A stretch of DNA of 64,000 nucleotides from Dimorphilus gyrociliatus (lineage: Eukaryota > Annelida > Polychaeta > Dinophilidae), in NCBI GenBank assembly GCA_904063045.1, contig CAJFCJ010000001.1, forward strand, positions 3,169,501 to 3,233,500, written 5' to 3'. Under the pieces are notes generated by a model. That model worked only from the letters and a program-made list of their open reading frames with translations, made no database searches and was not told the origin of the DNA. A program made the position numbers and the translations under genes. Positions 36,339 through 47,700 of this stretch are shown here, one piece after another (position 1 is the first letter of the stretch; every line of letters begins with the position of its first letter).

Positions 36339-37460
36339 CTATTATAGTTTTGATAAGATAGAAAAGATAAAAATTATAAAAATAATAATGTTTCATAATT
36401 TATGTCGATTACCACTTGTCCAGATATTTCGATCGACTTTGCGAAGATTGTCCAAAGAACGATTTCAGAACAAACTGGAGTTGTCAAACTACCGTAATAA
36501 CGGTAATAAGTTGCTCCATTAAATTTAAATCAATTTAATTTAAATGGCTCTGTTGGCACTTTATCACCAATGCCGGTAACTTTAGGTAAAATTTTCAACA
36601 GCATCTTCTCGAATTTATTGAACGAGGAAACGTTCTTGTATTTAGCCTATAGGAGATGATAATACAGTATATGTTTTTTTCAATAGAGACAACAACAATG
36701 ATTTTAATGAAAAGAAATATTACTTACCACCTTAAATCTGAAAGAAAACACAGCTAAAGAATCTTCATTTATTGTCCTATTATCCCCTCTATTTGCTACA
36801 ACATGCATCTAGATGTTTGAAAAGGTATAATAATAATAATGAATGTAATGAAGAATATTTTTTTTCTTCTTTTCTTGATAGTCTTACTTCTAATTCTGAT
36901 GCGACATTATTAACTAGAAGCTCGGAACCTTCGCCATCTTTATTAGACCAATGGAAATGGAATTGAGATATGTAGTAGGTTGATTTTAAACCATCACCAT
37001 CAATTCTTATATTATTTATATCGTGGGCTGAGATTTGAACTGTAACAAATAATTAAATTGAGTTACATATTTATTAACTAATCTATTATCAATATTGACC
37101 TGTATGGCCGTTATTTGCAGCTATTCCACCATTAATAAAATCATTAAATCCTCTAAGATAAAATGGTTTGTTATCTTTATCAATAGTTCGACTGGTGTCA
37201 ATATTAATGGGAGATTGTTTAATCCCGGTTGAACATATTTCAGACCAATCAGCTCCTTGAAAGGTAATTCAAGGCAATAAAAAACTTATAGCTTTAATTA
37301 TTAAATAAAAGCTTACAAACCATGAAACTCGTAATTGTACAAAGAAGCTTAAGAATATCATAAAACGATTATAATTAATTTTAAATGTTTGTAACTAAGA
37401 TTTGAAACCTGTAATTCGTTTTGTTGTTACTAGAAACAGAATACATAGAATATTCAACAT
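36237..37460 (-). CDS. secreted alpha-carbonic anhydrase with an in-frame TGA
   Basis: Alpha-carbonic anhydrases hydrate CO2 at a zinc held by three histidines. Exons 37460-37409, 37255-37100, 37039-36888, 36808-36728, 36646-36413 and 36338-36237 join in matching phases to 259 codons. The signal peptide is MLNILCILFLVTTKRIT. Motifs in order: KQSPINI, NNGH (proton-shuttle His68), QFHFHW (ligands His97, His99), SELEMH (ligand His122 across a splice junction), YYRYYGSLTTP (gatekeeper Thr202) and QPQNGR. Cys25 and Cys206 fit the disulfide of secreted members. The usual GSEH histidine is Leu110. Codon 186 (36532-36530) is TGA; the 72 sense codons after it are open and conserved. It may be a recent null allele, a recoded stop or a sequence error. 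AATAAA follows 45 nt past the normal TAG. Confidence 0.93.
36413..36646 (-). CDS. carbonic anhydrase exon 5, contains TGA
   Basis: Acceptor CATCTCCTATAG, 78 codons, donor GTG|GTAATC. TGA is codon 39 of the exon. After it come FKFNGATYYRYYGSLTTPVC and LWTIFAKSIEISGQV, typical of the family, so the frame is right. No GT-AG mini-intron can remove the TGA. Confidence 0.92.
36728..36808 (-). CDS. carbonic anhydrase exon 4
   Basis: Acceptor TCAAACATCTAG, 27 codons beginning MHVVANRGDN and ending FRFKV, donor GTG|GTAAGT. The His at codon 2 is the third zinc ligand. Confidence 0.92.
36888..37039 (-). CDS. carbonic anhydrase exon 3
   Basis: Acceptor TTATTTGTTACAG, encodes VQISAHD through QFHFHWSNKDGEGSE and SELE, donor GAA|GTAAGA. 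Holds two zinc-ligand histidines. Confidence 0.93.
37100..37255 (-). CDS. carbonic anhydrase exon 2
   Basis: Acceptor ACCTTTCAAG, encodes GADWSEICSTGIKQSPINI through NNGHT, donor ACAG|GTCAAT. Holds the first disulfide cysteine and the proton-shuttle histidine. Confidence 0.93.
37409..37460 (-). CDS. carbonic anhydrase exon 1 (signal peptide)
   Basis: ATG TTG AAT start, 17 codons of hydrophobic signal peptide plus one base, then donor ACAG|GTTTCA. Phase 1 matches the next exon (G|GA GCT). A 5'UTR acceptor TTTCTTCGACAG lies 13 nt upstream of the ATG. Confidence 0.8.
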
Positions 37461-37513
37461 TACAACAGTTAAGCTGTCGAAGAAAGAGAGAGTGCGAGTG
37501 GGTGAGTGAGTGA

Positions 37514-37516
<3 letters not shown>

Positions 37517-37553
<37 letters not shown>
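37517..37553. repeat. GA microsatellite
   Basis: About 18 GA units. On the carbonic anhydrase strand it is a CT tract that, with following pyrimidines, leads into the 5'UTR acceptor at 37474. Confidence 0.95.
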
Positions 37554-37556
<3 letters not shown>

Positions 37557-40500
37557 TAACAACAACAACAATTTTCAACGTGTTACTCATCAAATAAAAA
37601 ACTATTCTTTTGTAATAAAAAAAAGAAACAAAAGCAAAAAATCGAATATAAAAGAAAAGATAAAAAAGAGAAAGAAAAAGTAAGTTTTTTAAGTAAAACT
37701 ATAAAAGAAAGTGTAATATAAAGGATTATGTTGTTAAGGTTTATTTATTTACATATAAAAAGAAATACATTCTACGTTAAACCAGTCTTCTTAATTCCCT
37801 ATAGTTTTAAAAAAAGTAAATAAATAAAAATATCCGGTCAATACATGCTACTTCTTCCTTCAAAACAGTCTATGGAACGCGTCAATGGGTCTCTAATGAC
37901 CTTGTTTAGGGTTAGCTAGCGAACAACCCGACAAACGAGCGTAGGGTCAGAGTAAGGTTGAAAATTCCCTCATCTCCTTAAATAGATATTTGGCTTGGCA
38001 ATTGATTGAAGGAATAGCCTCGTAGTGTAGGAATTAAATCTACTTTTAACAATGTGTCATTTTTTGTGAGTGGCTGATTAAAAGTTGTAAGAGTGTTTGT
38101 AATTATACCTTTTATACATAATAAATGAAATGGGAAGAAGAGAGAGAAAAGAAGATAGTTTTCTTATGAGTTGTATTTATTTCGTTTTTAAATATGTCTA
38201 TGTATTTTAATATTCCATAAAGTCAATTTTAGCGTCTCTCTCTCTCTTCCTCTCCCTCTCCCACTCCCTCCCTCTCTCTCTGATCATACAGACATAACAG
38301 TCTAGTAGATTTTTTTGTGCTTCCATTCTCTTTCCCTTTCGAGATATACAATACCTTTTTAAATTAACTTTACAGCTGCAATTTCTACCGCAACTATTAC
38401 AGATAAATTTTGACGATAAACTAAAATTTATCTCTCATAATTGTTCGGTACAGAAGAGTCGCACGCAAGAGAAAATTACATATATATATATATATATATA
38501 TGATATTCTCTACGAAATTTAGCCTGCTATATTTAAGAGAAAGTTTGCCTGCTCCATTTTATATCTATTCAACAAGCAGTGTATTCAATATCTATTTAAA
38601 ATTATTTATAAATATATGGAAAATAAATATTTGAATGACAATAATTCGAAAATAGATATATTCATAATTGATATTTCAATGTGTTCTTCTTAATCATTTA
38701 ATTACTTATAAGATTGATAGGTAATTCTTTAATGTTTAGTTAATAATTAATTTTAAAGAACACACGCACGCATATATGTATACATGTTTGTATGTATAAT
38801 TTTATGTTTGTACATTCATTCATGTACTGCAAACTTGTAGAAACTTTTACTATATTAGAGGAGAGATATTTTTTATATCCGACAGATGGAGGAGTTTGTG
38901 AACTAAAAGGAAAAGTAAATTATTTTAATATACTATTGTGTTTACTTACTGAAAAGAGAAAAAAAAGGAAAAGTTTCTTTAATTTAATCTATACAAAATG
39001 GTTTATACGAAAATAAAACAATCAATTTGTATGAATTCTATGCTTTTGTTAAAATAGACAGCCATATTACTACATAAATAAGGGAAATAAAGGAAATAGA
39101 AAGAAATACTTCTTACTCTTTTATTTTTGATGTTAAATAAAAAATTTATTAGTTCAGAAAAGGAAACAAATAGAGAGAAAGAGATAGCGGCAGAAAATCA
39201 AAAAAGAACCATAAAATGAAATAAATAGACAAATTAAGAAGATTTAAGAAATATAAAGCAGCCTAAGGAAGAAGAAAAGTAAACATTCAAAGTTCTCTTC
39301 CTACATCAAAAACTTTTATATATCAAAGTTTAGTAGTGTTTATTTTTAGTTAAATTCTCTTATTGGAGCGTAAAGATTGAAGGAAAAAATTTAATTGAAT
39401 GAAAGAAATCTACTCTACATCTTCTCTTGTGTATTTTTCAATATTTTCAACAAATAATCAAAGAGTACTCAATAATATCGCTTATCTTACATTTATATAG
39501 CTATATTCGATGAAGCAGAATAAGATGTATAGATAGATAGATGAATGGATAAATAGATCTCTTTTCTTTATCTTTACGATTGCTAAATGAGTGACGATGA
39601 TAAAGTTTATAAATTTTCCCAATAGTAGAAAGTCGATATGTTTTTCTATGCTATATTCTATCTAGATCGAATGGGAAAACCCAACACAAAAGTCGTTGCC
39701 CGCTTACTTTATTGCATTTCCTCTAAAAATGACAGCAAATTAGGCTCAAATATTCCTTAAGGATAACATAAGAGTTGATATCATTGAAAATATTCAAGAA
39801 AGGAGAAATCTTTCAGCAAATTCATTACAGGTTTATAAAGAGATAAAATAGGGAAAAATGGATAAAAAGAAATATATGAAATGAAAACATCTAGTGACAT
39901 CTAGTAGCCGAAAGATACTTACGTAACTTGATTATGGAATGTTGCCTTCTCCATTAGGATGGAAGAGAAAAAGTTGTCTCCAGAGGGAGATGGGCACCAG
40001 AAAATTATATATGTTGCATATACTGGTTATATATATATATATATATAACATTTTAATGTAAGTTCATGGAAGAAAGCGATGTTTGTGTCTTTGCATCAAA
40101 CAATTTAACTATGGAATGGATAACTGGCATTATATAGCAATACATTTTAATCTCTTAGTATATGTATTCTTTATTACCAGTTTATGTTATTAAAAATATT
40201 GTTAATTGTTCATGAACGTTGAATGAAGAAAATCATTACAAATATATGGTAAATACAGTATGTTATATGAATTATAGATAAGGAATGCTGTATTCGTATT
40301 TATTAAGTTATGCCTCGCCTGTGTAGTTTCTTCGTATCTGCTTTAAACTTTAGGCAAAACTACTGTAAGGAAACAGTTATCGATGCAGTATTTTAGTTGA
40401 AAATGCTAGACAGGTGGGACTTTTTCTTCATCGGAAAGAAAATACAAAATATACACTGTATGTTAATATATAGACATATACTTGTAGATATATTTTCTGA

Positions 40501-41479
40501 ACATGTTAACTGTACTTATCTAAGAAAGGGATAAAGGAAAAAAATTGTTTTTCATTGTTTTTTTAAAGAAAAAAAGTTAAATCTTTTGTTTTCTCTTTCT
40601 TTTCAATTTCTTTAAAGTTCTATTTTTATAGCAAAGAATCCTATTGTTATTTGTCGCCTATAACAATCCATTTTAACCTCATTCTACTTATTTAATTGAT
40701 ATTTGTCGTATTGTGCTGCCATCTACGTTATGCAAACAGTTTAATGTTATTAGAAGGAATTTGAAAGCCAGTACAAAAAGAGAAAAAGGGGAAGATTTAT
40801 AATAAAAAAAGAAGATAAAATTCATAACCATTTCTTCTATTTGAAGAGAAAAATAGGATTAATTTTGACTTATGAATTAAATATTCATTTTTTTCTTTAT
40901 AAGTAAAAATTGCATTCTAAAAATGAAAGAGAAAAATTAGAGAGAAAATCTGAATAAATATTAATTGAATGGAATCACAAGATTTTTGAATAAGAAGAAG
41001 AAGTTGGGGAAAAAAGCGTTAACTTTATCATCGTAAATTTTTCATCTATCAGTCCATTATAAAAGTCAAAATTGAGATTATATCCGAAAAGAAAGTCACA
41101 TTTGCCGTAATCAATCATTATTAATAGACGGTTAACGAGTTGATAGTCACATTTTAGTCTACAAAAGAATTTATAAGACCGTTTCCTCCTCCCCCTCCTA
41201 CTCCTCCTCCAATTCCATTTATCATATATATGGCCGAAAAAACAACATAGCAGTGACGTATACAGTCACTTCTCCTTAAGGTAAAAATTTTTTATTGCCA
41301 ATTGGTCCTGATTTACTAAAGAATGTCGATTCATTTTTTTCTCTCCAGCACTTTTCACATCGATCGTAAAATAATTCTAAACAATTAAGATGCTCAGTAA
41401 ATGGTAAATTCAGAAAGGGACGCTTGCAAAAGTGTATATATTTATATATACGGTATACACAATGTATACTTTAGGTATG

Positions 41480-41525
<46 letters not shown>
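41480..41525. repeat. CT microsatellite
   Basis: About 23 CT units with one G interruption. Confidence 0.95.
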
Positions 41526-41529
<4 letters not shown>

Positions 41530-41624
41530 GCATATACAGTATTTACAAATATATAGACTACAAGATATTTTTGTATTATTCTTGATAGATAGAAAAGATG
41601 ATTACATAATAGGAAATCTACTAC

Positions 41625-41669
41625 AGAAGAAGAAGAAGAAGAAGAAGAAGAAGAAGAAGAAGAAGAAGG
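41625..41669. repeat. GAA microsatellite
   Basis: About 15 AGA/GAA units with a terminal GGA. It explains the lysine-rich and serine-rich open frames on the two strands. Confidence 0.95.
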
Positions 41670-43200
41670 AGAAGGAATTTTTGTCATGCTTATATTTTTC
41701 TATAATCTAATTTAAGCTATTGCTCTATATAAAATAAAATTGGAAAAAATTGCCTACATACCCTCTTGTTTTCATCAAAGAACATAGTTATTTCATTAAA
41801 AACTGAGGAATTATGCCAATAGCTAATTGTATAAAACTTCTATGAGTTGGTAAGATATTTTATTCATCTTAGTTTATATGTATTAAATGATAGATAGAAC
41901 GCTATCATCTCAAGAATTATTCCTTGAACAATCTCCGTAATTATAATTTTAGGGTAAGGAATAACGAGAAAAGGCAACTGCAGTAATAACTTTCTAAAGA
42001 ATTTTACAGATTATACAAGAAAAAGGCAAATTTTAAGTAGGAATACTTAAATGTATATTAGGGTTATCTGGAACAGTCAGGACAATTGGAGGTATATTAA
42101 AGAGAGAATCATTAAATAACAAAAACGAATGAATAAAAGCCACACCTGATCATCAGGCAAATTTAGAAAAAGAAAACTCTGCAGTAAACAACTCAATTTT
42201 CTCTCTAGATTAAACTAAACTCTTTCTTAATAGCTCAGATGGCTTGTCCTACAATTGGCAGGACTTCTAATAGGAGAAAGTAATTTTATGATAATATTAT
42301 GAAGTAGAGATGAGGTTTTTGTATAAAAGAGAAACTATGAAGAAATTAAGGTAGAAGACTGACGCTGATATCTTAGAAAATTATTTTATTTTTCAAGATG
42401 AAAACTTTATTTCAGTGCAAATTAAAGCAGCAATGACATAGGGATTTAGAGACAAGATTGTCTCTTAAGACTAAAATAACCTTATTCTGGACTTGTCAGT
42501 ATCCTCCCTAGTTTTTAATATAACTGTTTTATACCTTGTATATCAACGAAGGGAGGCGAATGTGAACTTTCAAATTTGATTTAGCTAACTGCTATTATAT
42601 AAAGTGTAAACTAAGGAAAAACAAGAGAATAATTGATAAATACACTTTGATTAAAGGCAACTTGCAAGTTCATGCTATTTATATATTTATATATATAGTA
42701 AATAGATATATGTATAATCACGTTCGTATGTATATGCAAAGCATAAATTAATTAATTTATTAATTAATTTTCAATGATATTATCATAATGAAACTTTACA
42801 GATAGTTATATTCAATTTTATAAGCGGCAAATTTTTTTTAAAGATTGGAAACGTCTTTCTTTTCTTTTTTCCTGTCAAAAAAGGCCAAATGAAGGGTGCA
42901 AATCAAAAAGAAGTTGCACATAGTGAACGAGAGAAGCTCGATATTATTTATAAAAAGAATGCCAAGTATACAAATTAGTACAAAAGCTACTTATACAATA
43001 TAATATATACAGTTATAATGCAGGAAAAAGAGAGATTTTTGGAACAGCAGAATAAAATGGCAGAAAAAATTTAAGTATATATAGATATACTTTTACTGGA
43101 CATATAATATAAACTGTATATGTATGTACAGTATTCTGAATAAATGCAATATATACATTGTATACATGGAAAAACACGAATTCTTCTTATAGTAAATTCG

Positions 43201-43205
43201 TATAC

Positions 43206-43236
<31 letters not shown>

Positions 43237-43345
43237 GATATATAGATATATACAATATGTATATATACAATATATACAATATGTATATATACAATATATA
43301 CAATGTATATATACAATATATATATATATATATATATACATATAA
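43201..43345. repeat. compound TA/TACA repeat
   Basis: TA tracts interspersed with ATACAATATG-like units. All overlapping open frames on both strands are tyrosine/isoleucine artefacts. Confidence 0.95.
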
Positions 43346-43597
43346 ATTCACAAAACAAACTATTGCCTTTCGAAACCACCGGAATGCATAGCGAGAAAAC
43401 AGCAGACGGCAAAACGGCGTCAAATTAGCCCAATTTTTACAGCGTTGCGGGCGATGTACAACAAAGCAGAAACGACGAAGAAAATTCGGCGTCGTGGCGT
43501 CACTCTGATGGCAGATGACGCCAAACTACGTTCTATTTCGACGTGCAACCTGGCTCTCGATTCTGTTAAAAAAAGACAAGAAAAAAAATATGCTTAG
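43346..43597 (+). other. CpG-rich island with an 83-codon open frame
   Basis: The stretch is rich in CG dinucleotides against an AT background. One plus frame stays open from 43346 to TAG at 43595-43597, with the first ATG at 43454 and a basic product. It also contains a 12-bp hairpin (43495-43523) and CRE-like TGACGCC. It could be a promoter or an exon of an unrecognised gene. It lies about 1.1 kb past the acetylcholinesterase stop. Confidence 0.3.
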
Positions 43598-44677
43598 TTA
43601 GTTAGTATTCGGCATTTTCTTGTGAAATTTGAAGATGCGTGGCATTTGCAATAGGAAAAAAAGAACAAGATGAAAGAAAATATCTTTAAGAACTGATTGA
43701 TAATGATTAGACAGCATTTTATTAGATAGACAGAAAATTATTATTAATTGATAACAAAAGTGCAATTTTATCGTTTCAATACTAAGAATATTATAGTGAT
43801 TAAGTAAAGCTTTCGGCCCTTTTTTTTGAACTAGTCATAAATGAAGCTTACAGGTCAAGTCAAATAATTAGGTATTATCTTCAAAACTAACTAGTTATTT
43901 TAGTAATTGGTCAGTAAAAACAGTCAGTCTTTACCCTTATGGGGAAAAAAAAGAGCAAAGCCTTATACGGCTTCCTGAGTATTTGATTGTGAGCTTAAAT
44001 AAGGAAATATTCCAGGTTCTTTCAAGGTCTCTTTCCTTTCTTTATCTCTCTCGCTCTCTCTCTCTCGATCACTCGCTCGCTTGCTATCTCTCTCTCTCTC
44101 TCTCTCTCTCTCAAACTCTCCCATTTTATTCGTTTTCTCTTCATGTACGAAATAGTAGCTTATTTTATAATCTTAAGAGAAAGGAGAGAAAGAGAGAAAA
44201 CAATAGATAGACAGACAAATAGAGATCTAGAGACATTGAAAGAAAAACTTGTCAAGAGTTCAGAATAGCTAAGATAGAAATAATAAGTAAATGTAATTAA
44301 TATTCATGAACTTAAAACATCCTTATCCTCGACACATATCGACATATATTGTTTATTCTGCACAGGTAAACGTTCGTACGCGTTCGTTTGATTTTGCATG
44401 TGCAAAAAAAAAAACAGAAAAAGAAAAAGAACGCTTTTATAGACTTTAAAGAATGAAATATATATATATATATGTACAGTATATATATAATAATAATAAT
44501 AATCATAATAGAAATAATAACTAGACGCTCTCTTTCTCACTAAGCTATGATGTAAATATTTAAAATTTGCTGTTTTTCACTTTGTAAAAGTATATCGACA
44601 AAGTTTGCCAACCTAAACAACAACATTTTGGAGAACAGCTGCAAAACTGTTTATTTATAGAATTAGCATTTTTGACT

Positions 44678-44787
44678 CTAGAAAGAATCGCGTAAAAATT
44701 TTCCGTAATTTTCTTTCCAGTCTTTGAGCAAGTTTTTCCATTCGGCATACTGCAATTTCCACTCTTTTTCCTGTTCACTAATGTTTG
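44678..44787 (-). CDS. AChE: acetylcholinesterase T-peptide exon
   Basis: Acceptor CTTCTTTAAACAG joins the previous exon in phase 1. It encodes ANISEQEKEW then KLQYAEWKNLLKDWKENYGK and FLRDSF before TAG. Aromatic spacing W-x3-Y-x2-W-x6-WK-x2-Y-x2-F matches the tetramerisation (WAT) domain of vertebrate AChE-T, which binds proline-rich anchors such as PRiMA or ColQ. The usual cysteine near the C-terminus is absent. Confidence 0.92.
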
Positions 44788-47700
44788 CTGTTTAAAGAAG
44801 AAAGATAGCTTTGTTAAAATAACATTGAATGTAATTCAACTCTTGATTAATGAATTAGTAGATGACTTCTTGAAATATACTGTAATGTATTTAAGTGTTA
44901 GTGGTATGATAAGAACTCTTCATAGGTTGTTGTTAGACCTTTTCCAGTTCAGTTTTATTTTACTATTTATGTATATATGATCAGTACTGTATACATAGCA
45001 TATATCTTATATATACAATATATATGTATGATTTATATATTAATCTATCGCTCTTAAAGAGGATTAAAGTAAAGCTCGTTTTCTCTTGTTTCCTCATTTC
45101 TTCCTTATCAATAACCTAAAGATGTTTACCGAACTTTGTTTAATTACAAAACCATTATAGACAGCGTCTAATGAATTATGCTAATATTAAAAAGAACTTT
45201 AAGCGAGAAGACTCGAAGAAAGAGAGCGAGAGAGAGAGATGGAAAAGAGAGAAAGAGAGAGAGAGAGAAAAAAAAGAGACATATAAGCAAAAATATGCAC
45301 ACAGGAAAAAAAATGAAATTATTGAAATTCTTGTGTAATCTCTATCTTTCGTTTCCTCTTCCCTTTTCCTTTATCCTCCCCCTCCCTCTTTCTATCCAGT
45401 TATAAATATGTACAATTTATATTTTTAAAGCCGTAATTACTAAATAAAAGTACATTTTCTTAATAAATTTCTTTTTTTCACAATATAGTAGATTATTTCC
45501 CCTAAGCAACGAACCAAAAAGTGCAGCAAGTAAATTTACCATAGTAGTACAATCTGCATAATTTTCTATGAATTCTTAATTTTTCTTTATCCAAATTTCT
45601 CGCGGGAAATTCTTTTTATCATTTGTTAAAAAAAAAGAGGAACTTTTAAAGGTTCTCTCCAAGTCTTTTTGTCCTTTTCGTCTATTTTTTTCCCTTATTA
45701 ATTCTTTATTATATATAATGTATAGTATGTACATAGTATATATAATTCATTAAATAAGTAATGAGAGAAGAGAAAAATGGAGGGAAAAGAATCTCTTTTA
45801 AAATAAAATACGAAAAAAAAAAGAAAAAACAATTTGCCTCTAAACAAAAAAAATTACCGGAAAAACTGCATAACGCTCTACCCTTTGATGCTCTATTTCA
45901 TTTTGCCTATGGGCAATCCGCCATACTTATATACATTTAAAGGCATATAAATTAAAAACTTTTCCTCGCTCTTTACATCCCTCTCCTACAGCCGAGCCTT
46001 TTCCCGAAAGCGAAAGGAATCTTTAGATAACGCTTTTTCGATATTTTAAAGGCTCTTTTTTAAGTTACTACAAACTATATAGAAAGGTCATTGTACTATT
46101 AAAAATAAATCTGTACAACAGTAAAGATAGTTGAAAATAAAAATAAAAAACATGCCGTGTCTACAATGTTTTTTTTTTTTTTTTTTTTTGGAGTTTGCCG
46201 TAAGAACTGACGCCTTAGCTATTTTATGCTTCTCAATGCCGTAATTTACAGTTTTTGTGTAGCAATCATTTACATAAGCTTTTTCAGCAGTGGTACAGTG
46301 AAATTCCGGTAGGATTCGATGAGGTTTTACACTTGTCTGCGACTAAACTAAACGAGGTGGTGTCAGGAAACGTCCGTTGAGAATTATAAAAAATCATAAA
46401 ACAAGCAGCAAACTAGAGTCCCTATTTCTTATGGTTTTTATTCTAAAGGCAATTCTTCTAATGCTATTTATCTTCTCTTTTTAATTTACGAAAAATTAAC
46501 GTAGCTGTTACAAATTAAAAATTATATAGAAACATAAATAATCTGCTCTCTCTCTCTCTCACTGTCTCTTCTTTTATCTTGAATCATTCTCATTTGATTT
46601 AGACTCCATTATTTTCTTTCTTGTGTTTTTATAATAAAAAAGAAAACACTTCTCAGTTAGTAAGAAAAGGATATCTGAAACAGAAGAGGGAGAAGCAGTG
46701 GAATTAACATTAGTGAGAACAAGTGGGGAAGAAAGAGAGAGAAAGAGAGCGAGAGAGAGAGAGAGGGAGAATATCTGAAAAAGCTTCAGGCGTTGAGAGC
46801 ATTTAACCATTTTGATAGAAGGTGAAAAATATAACGAATACATTTCTTACTGATCAAGATTAAAGAAATTCATGCCAAAATTTTTCCAAGTCGAAGGATA
46901 GAAAAAGGGAAAAGAGAGAAAAGATTTTCCCTTTATTATTTTTTTCCCATTGATCGAAAATCAAGCTTTTTCCATTATTTTATTCTCTTCCTTATTCATA
47001 AAATATAAAATGAGATAGTACAAAAGAAATTATTCGTTATGCCTTATTTCCGGCAATTGAAGGATAAAAAATTTTAATTCCTATCATATCTCTTATTGTC
47101 TCTACTTATCTAGTCTATAACTTCCTATGTCTTCTCTGTAACATTTATATACAGATACATACGCTTATATAATCTTTATAGATCATTTTTTTTTACAATG
47201 ATATGTAAATTCTTTTCTTCTTCTCTTTCTATCATCTACTACCTTCCATCTCTTCTACCTTCTTATCCTCCCACTCATCTGCATCCTCGTACTTGAACTC
47301 TCATTTTTAAGCCTAGTACTTAAAGCCTATTATTTCTCTAGTTTGTTTTACTTACTACTAGCTAGTTAGAGATTACACGTGGACAGAGATGTATATATGT
47401 ACATATAGTAGATATATACTGTAGATATATCCAGTATATATATATATATATATAATATGAAGGAAAAATTGATAAGAACGTTTGCAATATGCGACGCAGA
47501 CGCAGTCAGGTCAATAGACACAAATGAATTTAACCGATCGATCTGACGAGGCCTCGCGTCGTTTTCGAGGCGTTTTTTTCTATCTCAACTGGAAAATTGG
47601 TAAAAAATTGACCTACCTGTTGACCTAATGAGGTTAGGCATGTAATCAAGCCAGAAGACGCATCTCTTAAGCCTGAGGCCTCTATACTGAGCTTTATAAT

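Larger units (their letters stand above)
37554..44649. other. gene-poor interval between carbonic anhydrase and acetylcholinesterase
   Basis: Mostly AT-rich sequence with CT, GAA and TA repeats. Two GC-richer patches stand out: 37860-38040, which could hold the carbonic anhydrase promoter, and 43346-43597. No exon is supported with confidence. Confidence 0.55.

Noticed and set aside
36772-36966. 64-codon plus frame
   Set aside because: Antisense shadow of carbonic anhydrase exons 3 and 4.
41432-41710. Lys-, Ser- and Leu-rich open frames on both strands
   Set aside because: Produced by CT and GAA microsatellites.
43071-43423. Several overlapping open frames on both strands, 77-113 codons
   Set aside because: They are translations of the TA/TACA repeat (tyrosine and isoleucine runs).
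44560-44778. 72-codon minus frame with many cysteines
   Set aside because: A wrong-frame reading of the AChE T-peptide exon; the correct frame has the Trp-rich tail and the right phase.
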